Assembly: GCF_018143015.1 (NCBI RefSeq)
Contig: NC_054743.1
Location: 24,737,934 to 24,801,933, forward strand
Source of the DNA: Lytechinus variegatus
Taxonomy: Eukaryota > Echinodermata > Echinoidea > Temnopleuroida > Toxopneustidae
Length of the DNA: 64,000 bases
Reading direction: 5' to 3'
How positions within the stretch are numbered: position 1 is the first letter of the stretch; every line of letters begins with the position of its first letter. The position numbers and the translations under genes are program-made. Shown in pieces: positions 35,275 through 47,600 of the stretch. The notes beneath the pieces are model-generated. The model searched no databases and was not told the DNA's origin. It was given only the letters and a program-made list of their open reading frames with translations.

Positions 35275-37700
35275 AACACTCTGATACTATAAACATGAAC
35301 GTGTAAACTCGCAGATCAAATGATCCTGTTCCACCTTAAGACCTTCGACCTCAATCAACACTTCTAACTACCTATTAGTAAATTATTTCATGACAAACGA
35401 CTTCATGTTATCCTGTTTATCACTAATGAGGGCAGAATCCCCTTCCACCCCCACTCCTCAGAAATAAAGGCATGCATGAGGCAAGAAGCTAGACATTAGC
35501 ACATTGTAGTGTTAATTGCAATCTAACGAGGCATTGTTGTTGTTTGGGGATTCATAGAGGAGAAACAAGGTCACATTAGTTCGAAGAATGTTGAATCATT
35601 GATATGCTGTAGTTAAGAAAATAGGTATCCCTGCAGTATCGTAGGGAGCCAACAAATTTGAAGGGGACGGCGTATGGGGTCAAACATTTTAAAAAGGGTA
35701 TGAGCGAGTGAGAAAAAATAACACTTTTAATAGACAAATCTAATTGATTTTAACGTAATATTAAAACAAATGATATGATATTTTACTTCCTTCCTTTCCT
35801 TTCTTTTCCTTTCCTTTCATTTCCTATCCTTTCATTTCCTTTCATTTCCTTATATGAATAATAATGATATAAAATTATGCAATTACATAATCTCGAGGAT
35901 TGAAGCATCGCCACAATTTTACTGTTAAAAGATATTGGGTAAAATTTAAACCAGCACGAGGGTATTATGTGTAAAACCAATTCGGGGCAGTAATTTACTC
36001 AATGCGGGAAGCATTGTCCAGCAAGGTTTAAAAAAAACAGCGATAAATTCAGAATGGGCAAAATTTTCGTCACAATGGATAAACAAAAATGCCCAATGTT
36101 GGTGGGACACATGGCATGGACCACCTTTACCCAATATATTTCTTTTTTTTAGTGAAAGATGTTAAGCGGTGTTATAGGCCTTAAGTTCGACAGGTGAGTG
36201 GGAACATGGTCCTACTAGACTTGGAACAGAAAGCCCCCCCCCCCCTTTAAGTTTCACTGCAATTATGGCAATTAAATACTATTGGAATTCATACAAGTGA
36301 AAATTTTCTTTACAAAGAGGGGACTGTGTCACCCCCTTTACACCCCTCCAGTTACCCTTCTTGTGACTTGGTGTGAACCAGGAATACGAGAATTCGTCAT
36401 GTCTCACACCTTGGGTGATAAGGGACAAGTTAAGTCGTCCTGATTAATTAAGAAAAAAAAACATCAACAACAGCTACAACAACAATAACAACAACGTAAT
36501 CATTATGGCAACAACAACAACGTTATCATTTTCATGATCAACCTATAACGCGAGATAAATAATGTTAATAAGCATGAATCACAAATAAAAGCATATTCAT
36601 TTTTTCGGTATTAAAAAGTCAATTTCTTTCTTATGTATACAAGTGTGTTTTTTTAAAACAAAAATCAATATTCTTATGGGGTCATTGACCGTGGCTTAAG
36701 TGTAATGAAGCGCATTTCGCAAAGAAAGTTGTGGTTTCATTTTAAATTCTCATAATATATAGGGGCCTATATCTTTGTATCTTTAACATTTTAATATATC
36801 AAACGAGATTAAGTTACAGATAATTATAAACTAACGAGACAAATACCTAACTAAATTACAGATAGCTCCCTGTTTTAGACTTTCAACCTCTGCTTCCGGT
36901 TCATGCATTATGATGCCCCCCCCCCTCCTCCAGCAAACACCAACATAACAAGACAATTTATCATTTCCTACGCGCGTATTATTCCATATCCACGTTACGT
37001 AACATCGGTAGGGTGTTGCTTGGTCACGGCCCCATCTGAGACGCATAACGATAAAAAAAATTAATGAAAATAGATTCCGTCGTTTACCGATGCTAAGGTC
37101 TTATTTCCTCCCCAAGGAGATACGTCTGTCTGCTACAAACAATTAGCAACGACACATTAAAACAATGTATCTTTAGAAGCGCAATTGCAAGACTGCATTA
37201 ATTGTCCCTGAAAAAGTAAATGCACTCGAGCACAGTAATAGATCTACTTGTCGGAATGGGTTAAAAATAAAACGAGGTAACTACGTCAGTCATCGACCTG
37301 AAAAACCTGGAAAAAATTACAAATGCAAGTAATAAAAATGAAATAAGAATAGTTATAATGAAACCGAGAAATAGGGCAAAATAAAGATTGCATATCGTTT
37401 ACTAATAGTCAAAATGGTGTATTCAATCCATTGCTCGATGTGATTTTATTTGATCCCATTAGAATTATTCAATTCGACTTTTTTCTCTACCGATGTTACT
37501 TATTTCTGACGTAACAATGGTAATGCGCACAGTACATGTGCACATGACCGGCGCCTCCCTGGCAACCGCATCATCGATATTTTGTGCAAACGTACACGAA
37601 AAATAGAAAATCAACTTAAAACAAACAAAGGGAACAAAGAATAACTGTGGGGAATTGTATACAAGCACCGCCATCAATTTATGTACGTATAAATGTAATT
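35275..37700. other. no gene recognised; (TTTCC)n at about 35790-35850
   Basis: Intergenic sequence with a TTTCC/TTTCATTTCC pentanucleotide microsatellite, an (ACA)n tract near 36465-36520, and C-runs at 36235 and 36918 that mark decayed transposon ends. Confidence 0.4.
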
Positions 37701-37734
37701 CCATCCATTTCAATTCTATTTGTTCTCTAATATA

Positions 37735-38058
37735 TTAGATATAAATTAAGCTTTGTAAATTTTGAAATGGATGAAGCAGAGTTATGAGGCCAAGCATGGC
37801 TGGTACATGAACTAAAACATACTCGAATCCTACAAAACAAAACAACCTGACTATATGGAAATCTGCCAAGTGCAATTCGGCCAGGTTCAAAAATAAATTC
37901 AGATATATCAGAAAATCGTACAAAAAAGGCAAATAAAGAGCAGATTTCAACTTCACAATAAGCAGAATCAGTCTTGACCAAAAACGACCCAAAGTCCAAA
38001 AATTACGCACTACCAAAAGACATCCCACGAAGTTGGACGTAATCATGGCTTTAAACAT
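37735..38058 (-). other. unrecognised hydrophobic ORF, 107 aa
   Basis: A minus-strand ORF with several hydrophobic stretches that could be membrane segments, but no motif I recognise and an overlapping ORF in another frame. The composition (AT-rich plus strand read in reverse) can produce this by chance. It might be the remnant of a membrane receptor. Very uncertain. Confidence 0.15.
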
Positions 38059-38965
38059 GTTAAATGAGAATTAAAGAGCTTGTTGTTGAACACCAGGCTC
38101 TATGTAAGGGGACATTGGTTATTAAGACTGATTAGATAGTTTTAATGATTGTCCTACCAATGGTCTAACAAGCCATTAAGCCAACCTATCACAGATCATC
38201 AATATCTTGATTCAATAGCAGCCGTGACGGGTGGCGGCAATGACTCAATTAAAAACAAGGAGGAGTTCTTCGAATCTTATTAGTGAATATGGTTGACGAA
38301 TCACTATTCCCTAAACTTACGATCTTATACTTTTTTTTATTTACATAAAAGAAGAGGAGAGTATGCTGGGGAGGGGGTAGCTTTGCATTAAGCCTTTTCG
38401 TCAGTTTTTTTTCCATTAAAACTCGATACTTTTGATATTTATTGCAACTGATTGATACCTTTCTCAATTAACTATATAGATCGAAACCAATGCAAACTGA
38501 AGACAACAATAAAAGTTGTGTAATGTTCTGCTTGTGTACTAGGGGCAATGACTTGGGTCATTGGATACGGGGCAGAGTACGAAAAAATTAATTTTTATTC
38601 ATTTTATATTGATAGTGGAATTCACATGAAACATATCCATATTTTATATATGCTTCTTAAATTTTCTTCCGCTTTCTTTTTTCTTAATTCTTTCAAGAAA
38701 TACTTTTTCTCTTTTTTTCACTAGTAAAATTCTAAAGGGAAGCTCGCCTCAGCCCCGTCAACCCCTGGCCTCACACCCGACCCGTTGTTGCTCAACCCTC
38801 TTTGATGTATGGATGGATGGAGGTCACATTCGTTCTGATTATTCTATTGTTAGTTCATACATTTGTACAGAACAACGCTATTTCAACTTCTTAAAATAGA
38901 CTCAGATTTTCAAACCTGACAAACATACACAGACTGACGAACATTCTTTACAATGTATCCCAGGA

Positions 38966-39629
38966 CATAGGCGTCGATTATGGGGGGGGGGGGGGCAGGG
39001 GGGGATCGCCCCACCAATGAAAATATTGGGGGGCAAACATATCGTTTTGCCCCCCCCCCCCATAATTCCGCATGTGCTAAAAATGAAATAAGATTGTAAT
39101 GTTACACAGAAATCAGCAAGCGAGATTGAGATACACAACTCGTTCTTTGTCTAAAATCGTGCTCAAAATGTCCACTTTTCAGATTGGAATATCAAAAAAT
39201 TTCAGCTCGCGCTTCGCGCTCGCATCATTTCTGAGACAAAAACCCTTACTTTCCATGACTAAATAGGTGAATATGCATGGCCCCGTTTTCAATTCTAAAC
39301 CTCAAAAGAACTCCCACTTCGATTTGCAATAATCTTTTGTTGGATATATATCTTTTCTTTATTAAAAACGTCCATTCAACTCAATTTTTTTTCATATCGA
39401 AATATCAAAATTTTCAGCTCGCGCTTCGCGCTCGCATTAATCTGCTGGTGAGATATATATGTGTGAGGGTGTGTGTGTGTGTATATATATACATATATAT
39501 ATATGTACACATATATATAGGCATATATATGAGTGTGTGTGAGTTTGTTTGTTTTGTGTGATCGAGCACCTTTGGAAAATTGATTCATGATTTTGTCCCC
39601 CCCATCTGAAAAATGGATCGACGCCCCTG
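38966..39629. mobile_element. 664-bp hAT-type non-autonomous element, perfect 8-bp TSD
   Basis: The TSD TCCCAGGA is at 38958-38965 and at 39630-39637. The termini CATAGGCGTCGAT and (inverse) CAGGGGCGTCGAT agree at 11 of 13. Just inside are G/C runs. Two near-identical units CAGCTCGCGCTTCGCGCTCG lie at about 39204 and 39416. A (TG)n/(TA)n microsatellite is at 39462-39545. There is no transposase ORF. Confidence 0.85.
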
Positions 39630-39639
39630 TCCCAGGATG

Positions 39640-40376
39640 AATACATTTGATACAATATACCTTTACCTTTATAATACAAGATAGTTGTACTTTTTAAATA
39701 CAACAACCCTTTTTACCATTTTGATCTTTTCATGTTCAGGGCTGAAATGACTCCCTGCTGCGAGAAACTTTTTTCCGGATATTGCTGACTTTGTTTTCCA
39801 AAAAGAGAGGACACAACATCGTTCTATCATGGAGCTACTAATAACTCCATGGTTCTATTTATAAAACTTGTTAACACTGTTAAGGGTTCAGGTTGAATGT
39901 AAACCACACCAAAGAGTAAATGATCCTTGTGTGGTATGAGCTCTAAGAACCACTCCACATTAAAAACATGTTAAACATGTTAAAGGTGCAATATCCTGCG
40001 ATCCAGGAATTCGGGGGGGGGGGATATTTCCCCTCCAAACTGTACTTTCCGCAGTAGGGGGGGGGAGTATAAGGAGTGGTCCAAGAAAAAGTCGAATTAT
40101 AACAATTATTACAAGATAAAGGTAATGATGTATTTTATAAATATTGACAGGTTTGTCGTGTTATATTTTGAGTCGGGGCACTGACGTTATCATGGTAAAG
40201 CGACAGACATTAAGCGGACCCGGTATGTGTTGCAGAGGCCGCGCGTGGAATCGGGTAATATTCCATAACCACACAAACATTACCATCTGATTTTTGGCAT
40301 GGTCCCACCCACCCCCCCCCCCCCCCTTCAAATTCAATCCACGGCCACTGAGTTCGATATACGGTTCATTCTTGGG
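39640..40376. other. no gene recognised; G/C-run remnants
   Basis: G runs at 40013-40023 and 40058-40067 and C runs at 40311-40327 look like ends of decayed non-autonomous elements. Confidence 0.35.
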
Positions 40377-41988
40377 CAGTGGCGTAACTACGGGGGGCAA
40401 GGGAAGAGAAACGTAGTGGGGAAAGAAGAAATTATTGTTCATTATAATGTTATATTATGTTATGTGATATATTATGTTACATAAGAAGCATTTTTTTCAT
40501 AACTTTATAAAACATTATTTGCTTCATTGTGTCTTCATTGTTCATGTTGTTCCTGGTGCTTGCATAGACTGTTTAACTATAATCCTGTTGTACTAATACC
40601 TCCCGTTTTTTAATCAATATACAAAAACTATATTTCCTCGCAATTCGAGTTATTATTGTTTTATGTATTCACATATTCTTCTTTTTCATGTCTACTTAAA
40701 GTGATTGCCCTATTTTAAGGTCTTAATATAAAACATTTCCTGTCCGTGATAACGTTCGCCTAAGTAGATTGGTGGAATTTCTGCTCTTCATGAACTTAAA
40801 TCAGTCTTTAAAACGTCAATTTTTCTGATCTGAATATAAAAAATGTTCAGCTCGCGCTCGCATCACTTGGTTAGTGAAATACGTAGGGTCTTAGTGAATT
40901 TCTACAAAGAAGCCTTAGAATGCCCCTTATCAGGTCTGAATTTCCTACATAATTTTCAGCTCGCGCTTCGCTCTCGCAGTATTTTATTAGTGAGATGCGT
41001 ATGATAATCATGATTACAATTACTTCAAAAAGTACTTCACGTGTTTAGATGTAATTCTAACAAAATCAGCAAGCGCTTGACACTCGCATTAGATAATTAT
41101 ATATACTTTTACTGAATTCCTATAAAAAATAGTCCTTAAAATAGCCATGTTTGGGGTCAATATATACAAAAAATTTAGCTCGCGCTTCGCGCTCGCATCA
41201 TTTGGTTATTGAAATATGCACGGTCTTAGGGAATTCCTACAAACCATCCTGGAATGCCTCTCTTCATGTCTGAATTTCCTAAGTTTTCAGCTAGCGTGTG
41301 TGTATTTTAGTTTTGTCAGACGTGTATCAATCAGATATGATAATTTACGTCTGGGACCGACCTTTAACGTTACCATCCGAAAGACGTGACCAGGGCTCTA
41401 ACCTCTGCATCAATTTGTAACTTTCCCACAGCTTGGATTACAGGCGCATGCCACAACGCCCAGTTTCAGCTAGCGCTTCGCGCTTGCAGTATTTGATTAG
41501 TAAGATGCGTTTGATAATCATGATTACAATGACTACAAAAGGTGCTTTATGACTGTATTTAGATGTAATTCTAATCAAATCAGCAAATGATGGCACTAGC
41601 ATTAGATGACTATGGTGAGATATTTATACTCCTAATGGATTCTGAAATATAGTCCTTAAAATTTCCCTGGTTAGGTTCAATATATTAAAAAAAATTTAGC
41701 TCGCGCTTCACGCTCGCATCGTTTGTTTAGCGATACAGTTACGTGTCTTGATTAAAACAAAATTGCTTATAATGTCCCCCTTTTAGCTCTGAATATCAAA
41801 AATTTACAGCTCGCGCTTCGCGCTCGCATTATTTAATCAGTGAGAGACATATCCGTTTGATGGCACTGCATGTCCATAAAATATCTCTATTAGGTCAGTA
41901 TACCTGACAACTGAGCGCACTTCGCGCGCTCCCTAAGTGTCTCAAAATTTTTGCTGGTGCCCCCCCCCCCCAATGCCGTGACCCACTG
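40377..41988 (+). mobile_element. 1.6-kb hAT-like element with ~110-bp internal tandem organisation (copy B)
   Basis: The ends CAGTGGCGTAACTACGGGG and (inverse) CAGTGGGTCACGGCATTGGG are TIR-like. The flanks TTCTTGGG and TTCTTTGG are a near-match 8-bp TSD. Units containing GCTCGCGCTTCGCGCTCGC or variants fall near 40851, 40960, 41178, 41288/41466, 41698, 41808 and 41918, i.e. at multiples of about 110 bp once the SINE at 41297-41463 is removed. Each unit also has a TCTGAATWTCCTA/AAAAATTTAG-like lead-in and an ATTTGGTTAGTGA-like follow-on. No transposase is present. Homologous to copy A at 31889. Confidence 0.8.
41297..41463 (-). mobile_element. SINE with SRP (7SL) RNA-like 5' head and 12-bp TSD
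   Basis: Read on the minus strand it begins CTGGGCGTTGTGGCATGCGC and continues CTGTAATCCAAGCTGTGGGA. This aligns without gaps to the 5' Alu domain of SRP RNA (in mammals CCGGGCGCGGTGGCGCGTGC, then CTGTAGTCCCAGCT), with about 26 of 34 positions equal. A body with a B-box-like GGTTAGAGCCC and an A-rich/CA end follows. TTTCAGCTAGCG flanks it on both sides (41285-41296, 41464-41475), so the borders are exact and the head starts at the SRP RNA 5' end. It disrupts one 110-bp unit of the hAT-like element. Confidence 0.8.
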
Positions 41989-43237
41989 TTCTTTGGGAAG
42001 TTTGCGAACAAACGATGCGAGCAACCCAACTATAAAAAAATACGCTTTAATGAAAACCATAGTGCCGGGCATAATACAGTATAAATAAATTGTCACTTTT
42101 GACTTTTGCAAAAGCTTTGTGATATGAGGGTAATCATAGGATGAAGAAAATCAAAAGGCAGTGGCTTACAGAGAAATATTTTTTAGCATACAAAGACGAC
42201 GCGTCATCCGGAATAAAAGAATAAATAAATCTTTATATGCCTTGAAATATTTACCCTGAAATAGATGGCAGAATGAGAGATTATTAATTAGACAATCAAA
42301 TAATGTCAGGTTATATATTTTTTTTCATTTGGGGTTCCAGACTCCTGAATTTCCTGTAGTGTCCTATAGACATTAAATATTTGAATCCATCCTTGCTTAA
42401 GGAGATTTAAAGTACAAATCCCGATAATCCCTTTGAATGTCGTATCCTCTAAATATGTATGCCAGACTGTAAAGTGCAAGTATGTTCACGGTTCATTATT
42501 TTCAACCTTATTTCTCTTTTATTTTTAGTAAGAGGAATGGTAATTATGGTGTCGACGAAATTCGAACTTATTAAATCGGCGAAAAGTGTGAAGGAATTGA
42601 GAGATCGATACGTAGCGAATCGGCGGCAGAGGGATATGAGGTCATGGAGGTGGAGGAGAGGGAAGCAAAGATGGAAAGAAACAGGAGATACCTGTACAGG
42701 GGTGAAATAAAGAGGTCAGAATGGGATGTTTAGAGAGGGAAGAAAAAACAATAGTTTCAGTTAAGCCATTCTTCTTTATCACTGATTCAGTATCATTTTT
42801 CATCGACTCCTTGAATATCTCCTCCTTTAATTTTGTTCTGCTATTCGGATTTTAGAATACATTTATTTACTATTACTTAATCAAGCCGCCTCTCTATCCT
42901 AATATTCAGAGATGTTGATTTTTATTCGCTGTATTGCTTCTCTCGCTTGCAACTAAGAGAGCGCGTATTGGTTTACTGAAAAAGAGCATAATAGAAATTG
43001 GAATGGGGTGGATGGAGAGAGGGAGAACTAGACACCTACCGCCCCTTCTTGCAAGCTCATGATGATAGTCAAGCCCAAATTGACAGGAAATCAAAGCTAA
43101 CTGGTGTTGATGAATGGGTGTATTAGAAGCCAGATGATGAGGTGTGTAATTCATCATGTCGATTGCTACTAAATTGAAGAACTCACAGTCATTCATGAGC
43201 GAGGTGACTATAACATGTTGAAAGTCTAACTCCTGGA
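41989..43237. other. no gene recognised
   Basis: The 83-residue ORF at 42459-42710 has a basic C-terminal half (STKFELIKSAKSVKELRDRY onward) preceded by TTTATTTTTAG, which could be a splice acceptor. Nothing else supports an exon there. Confidence 0.25.
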
Positions 43238-43497
43238 TTAAGGCGTACATATTATGGGGGGGGTCTTGGAGACCATGCCCCCCCCAACAAAAAAGGAGGG
43301 GAAGGTGAAAGAAAAGGGAAGAGAAAAGTAAAATGTTACATTATCTTCAGAAAACCATGTCGTAGTCTATCCAAAAACTAGATGTTTGTATAAAAAGGGC
43401 GCTCGCTTTGCTCGCTTGCATACCCCCCTCGAACTTTTCCCCATCCGCCACCTCTAGCACCCTCAGACCTTTTTACCCACTACGCCATTGCTCCTGG
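43238..43497 (+). mobile_element. family D element (copy 2)
   Basis: G/C-run start (GCGTACATATTATGGGGGG), purine-rich block, TGTTACATTATCTTCAGAAAA, GGCGCTCGCTTTGCTCGC, and a CTACGCCATTG end. Same block order as the copies at 11340 and 48095. Confidence 0.6.
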
Positions 43498-43754
43498 TTA
43501 GAACAATAGAGGAGAATATATAGAGAGAAAGGTAAATCAACTTCTTTCAGGTTATCTATGAAGGATATTGAAGTGTAAAAAAACCGATCCATTTAGTCAA
43601 CTATGACTAGATAAAAGTTTCAATGAGGTGTATCTGTTATTATAACTATCTTGCTTTTCTTGTCACATATGACTAAAACACACTCAGTGCTAATAAAGTA
43701 AGATTAACAATGACTAGAAATTGCTTGAAAGAAGCATGCTTGCATTAATGGCCA

Positions 43755-44670
43755 TTCGTAGCGGGGGGGGGGGGGCAGTTCCCCCTCCCACCAGAAATGT
43801 TGAAATCTTACATTTTTATAAATGAACATTTTCATAAAAATCACCACGTAGGCCTTTGCACGAAACCCTACAATTTCATTTCACAAAATGCAAAAGCACC
43901 CCCAATCTCAAGCTCGGTCACTTTGCTCCCCGCCCACTTTCGATTTTTTTTTCAAAAATGTTGACGCGTCCTGCCCCCCCCCAAAAAAAAAAATGGGTAC
44001 CGCCATGTTTCCATTAAAATAAACATTTTAGAAATTTTAATTAGACTGCCCCTTCCCCTCCACCTACCGATTAACATAAGCATTAAAAAGATACGTTCCT
44101 TAAATCTTCCATACTTCATATTCCAAAGATACAACGCAGTTTTGATTTGATTGACATTTTGGCAACAGATCACGTTTTATAAACGCTTTTAGACTAAATA
44201 GTGCATTGTCGACACGTGGAAGTGCACGCAGGGATTATTTCCATTTCATATTTTCATGTTTCGTTTGTCGTTTTTCATGAAATGCACCATGCACTTTTTC
44301 ATTGCCACCCTCAACTGAAACAAAGGTAGATTCAAACTTCACGACTGCCGCGATTCTAATTTTCAGTGTGTGTCGGTCACTAACGAACCTACGTGGGGGG
44401 GGGGAGCAGTCTGCCCCCTGACGAGCCACAACCCATGCAAAGTACTCATCTCTGTCACCCCCCCCCTGACGAGCTTGAAGACCTTTTTTTTTTTTTTTGC
44501 TTGTCAATTTTTTTTCTGGGTACGAAATTATTTATTTGTCATTGAAGACCTTTTTTTTTTGCTTCTCAATTTTTTTTCTGGTACGAAATCCTTTATTTGT
44601 GATTGGAGATCTTCTTTTTTTTTTGCTTGTCTATTTTTTTGGGCGGAAAATCCTAGGTACGCCACTGGTG
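43755..44670. mobile_element. cluster of G/C-tipped non-autonomous element remnants
   Basis: G runs (43760-43773, 44395-44404) and C runs (43974-43981, 44457-44465), three diverged tandem copies of GAAGACCTTTTTTTTTTGCT followed by TGTCAATTTTTTT...GGTACGAAAT (44475-44650), and a GTACGCCACTGGTGACGG end. The three-fold 55-65 bp repetition is internal to the second element. Confidence 0.5.
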
Positions 44671-45616
44671 ACGGTAAGATAAAATGGAACAAATATTGTA
44701 ATTGAACGTTAGTAAAAAAAAATGCCATCCGAATATTTCAAATTTATGGGTAAATTCATAAAGTAAATGACAAAATTAAATTTAAACTTAGGTCCAGACA
44801 TTTTTTCTTCACTTTTTGCAAACCACTTCTAACATGTCTGAGAATGATACGGGCTGGACATTTTGTTAGGCGGGTGTGGGGGAAATAAAAAAAATATGAA
44901 AGAAGCAACTATTAGGGTATAAAGTTGTTAAAATATTGTGGATTATTAGCTAATAAAAAGTGTGCGTGGTTATCCTTATTGCAATGGTTTCTTCCCATAT
45001 TCGTTATCATATAATTAATATATTATTAAACATATGGAAATCTATTCGAATTCTAATTATTTCAATGATTTGATGAAAGCCTTTCGAAATAAAACTTCTT
45101 TCAATTATTAACTGGTCACTGAATTCTTCTTCAGAATAAAAGAGAATGGATAATTCACTAACTTCAAGGCACTCCAAAGTAGATTGATTCACTCTAATGG
45201 TGCATGTATGAATTGTGTGATTTTATACATCACTCCTAATGGATTGAACAAAATAAAAATTCAATCTTTTTAGTCGATGTTTTTAATAGAGAAGGAATTG
45301 GTGCGGTGGTCAATGACCAATGTTTATTAATTAATTAATTAATCTGCATGACCATCAAAATGCTTGAGGGAATTCCTGTTATGTCATCATAATCATGGCA
45401 TCACGGTCACCTGACCACCAACCAGCTGGTAAAGGGCCTCCAAAGACTCATGTTTGCCTGTCTTTCGCTGTTCTCAAGTGTTTCGGTTTCTTTTCGCAAG
45501 ATCGATTGGCGAATTATTTGAAATAAAACAAAAAGAAACACCATAATTGTGAAACACTAATGAAATCACGACAGTTGATTGGTAGCAAATTTATAACAAT
45601 AGATTTATGTCTACTG

Positions 45617-46068
45617 GCTTACGCTGGGGCTGCTGGCGGCGTCCCCCTAAAAAAAACCCAAAAAATCACGACCATACACTCTAAATTCCAAAGATATTAA
45701 ATAAATCCAGATCGGCTTTGAATAGTGACCAGCCGAATTTTGAATTTTATTTTTTTTTTTATATTTCAAATCTTAAGGATTAACTCTTAAATCTCAAAAG
45801 ATTTCAATTCAAATCTTTTAGATTTAGATTTAAGTCAACAAGGTTTAAATCTAATCTAATATTCGGTTGGTAACTATTCAAAGCCGATCTGAATTTATTT
45901 TAAACCCTTGGAATTTAGAGTGTAAAAGGGGGGAAAAGTAGGAAATGGAAAAAGAAAAGAAAATAGCTGAAAAGGGTAAAATATGATATGTTTTCTGAAA
46001 ATGAGGTCAAAATCTATCACAAAATTTGATTTGCTTTATAAAAGGGTGAGATTTTCACGCAGTTACGC
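45617..46068 (+). mobile_element. family D element (copy 3), carrying a nested MITE
   Basis: TTACGCTGGGGCTGCTGG start, AAAATCACGACC, purine-rich block, GGTAAAATATGATATGTTTT, GTCAAAATCTATCAC, ending CAGTTACGCC. It is interrupted by the TA-flanked MITE at 45677-45922. Confidence 0.55.
45677..45922. mobile_element. 246-bp mariner-like MITE with TA TSD
   Basis: The ends CACTCTAAATTCC and GGAATTTAGAGTG are perfect inverses, with TA on both sides (45675-45676, 45923-45924). The inverted similarity continues through the blocks CAGATCGGCTTTGAATAGT / ACTATTCAAAGCCGATCTG. TA targets are typical of Tc1/mariner. Confidence 0.85.
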
Positions 46069-46169
46069 CATATCTGCATCATATTTTTGAAATCTTGTTT
46101 AACATTACGCTCCTACTGTTTACAGTTCCTTATGCACCTTTTTTCTCTCTCTCTCTTTATTAGCATGAT

Positions 46170-46250
46170 TAGATTTATTTATTTTATTTATTCATTTATT
46201 CATTTATTTACTTATTTATTTATTTATTTATTCATTGGTTTTATTTATTT
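46170..46250. repeat. (ATTT)n microsatellite
   Basis: Tetranucleotide ATTT/ATTC repeats with interruptions. Confidence 0.9.
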
Positions 46251-47049
46251 TATACTGCAGGGTAGGCCAGTTCAGTTATGCAAAACTGAACCGAACCTTT
46301 AATTCTTGACACACTATTTCAAGCCTTTGAATATACATGTACATGATTATAGAATATCTAGGGACTCAAAATAAAAGAAACGAAAGAAATAAATGTGCTA
46401 TGTGTTGCGACAAATGAATGACTTGCTACAGTGACAATTATTCGATCAGCCCATCACGAATTCAGTATGACAATTCTACGCAACGCCCGACAGCTGCTGC
46501 AATTTAAACAAGAATGAAAATAAAAAATAAGGAATAATGAGAAGTAATGATATCCAGGTCAAAATGCTAACCTTAATACAGCTTAAGGAGCTAATTGTGA
46601 CAAGAAGGGGGTAGTCATCCACCCCTGTGGTGGCTGGGCGGGTAAGTAATGCACCCGTTGGTTATGATGAATCGCCCCCATTGGCATTGTTCCCAAGAGA
46701 GTGGGAGACTCATCTTGTAATTTTCTCTGACTTTCATAAACAATTGAAATTATTCGTGACCGTTTTCATCTTCCATTTTCCGGTTGCATCAGAATGATGT
46801 CAAGGAATTTGTCTTCCTTTTTTAGATGAAGGACAGGAACAAACAGAGAGGCTATAATCTTAACTTGATTTAAAGGTTTGCATTATTATGTTCACTGTTT
46901 CCATTCACAGCCGAAGAGCAAAATCTGTGGAAAACATGTAAACAATCACGCCAAGCTTTGAATAAAATGTATAAAAAAAGAAGTGCATAATACTAAACTA
47001 AACTATTTAAATACCATTTCAATGTGATGACGAATGTAGTAATGAATTA

Positions 47050-47600
47050 CTCACTGTAAAAACTCTGTTGAAAATATTAAGCAACACTGTTTTAGCCCGT
47101 CACTCTATACAACTATTGTTTAAACATTTAAACAAATTGTTTTAAAAAGTTTGAACAATTCTGTACAAATTACAGTAATGGTGAAATGATATTGATAATA
47201 AACTGAAATGATTTTTATCTAAAACTAAACTCAAGCCAAACTGCAATAAAACACATTAATCCCCAGTAGAGTAAACTACACCAAACTGCAATAAACAAAA
47301 CTACGCTAATTCAAATCATGGAGGTACCTCCATGTTCAAATTAAACTAAAGTAAACTAAGCAAAATTGAACAAAACTAAATTATTTAACAAACTAAAACT
47401 AAACTAAACTTGAAGCTAAACTAAACTAATTCAATTTAATTCATCTCAACTAATCTTGATAATGCAAAACTAAATAAAGTTACTTCAAGTAAACTAGGTA
47501 TAAAAAACAAGACTGTAGAATAAAACCTATCAAAACTAAACTTAATGAAACTGAATTAAACTACGCTAAACTACACTAAAATGGAATTAATACAAACTTT
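47050..47600. repeat. diverged AAACTAAACT-rich repeat and MITE-like end
   Basis: 47220-47590 is made largely of ACTAAACTAAA, AAACTGAA and CTACACTAAA words, a degenerated pentanucleotide satellite. Just before it, CACTGTAAAAACTCTGTT (47054) opens a possible mariner-like MITE closing near ATTACAGTAA (47171). Confidence 0.5.

Noticed and set aside
39277..39588. ORFs rich in Tyr/Ile/Val/His/Thr on both strands
   Set aside because: Translations of the (TA)n/(TG)n microsatellite within the hAT-type element.
40377..41988. CRISPR-like or satellite array
   Set aside because: The ~110-bp units are diverged, bounded by TIR-like ends and located in a eukaryotic repeat; not direct repeats with unique spacers.
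42459..42710. 83-aa ORF with basic C-terminus
   Set aside because: Possible acceptor upstream but no domain and no partner exon; Arg/Lys/Trp richness fits purine-rich DNA.
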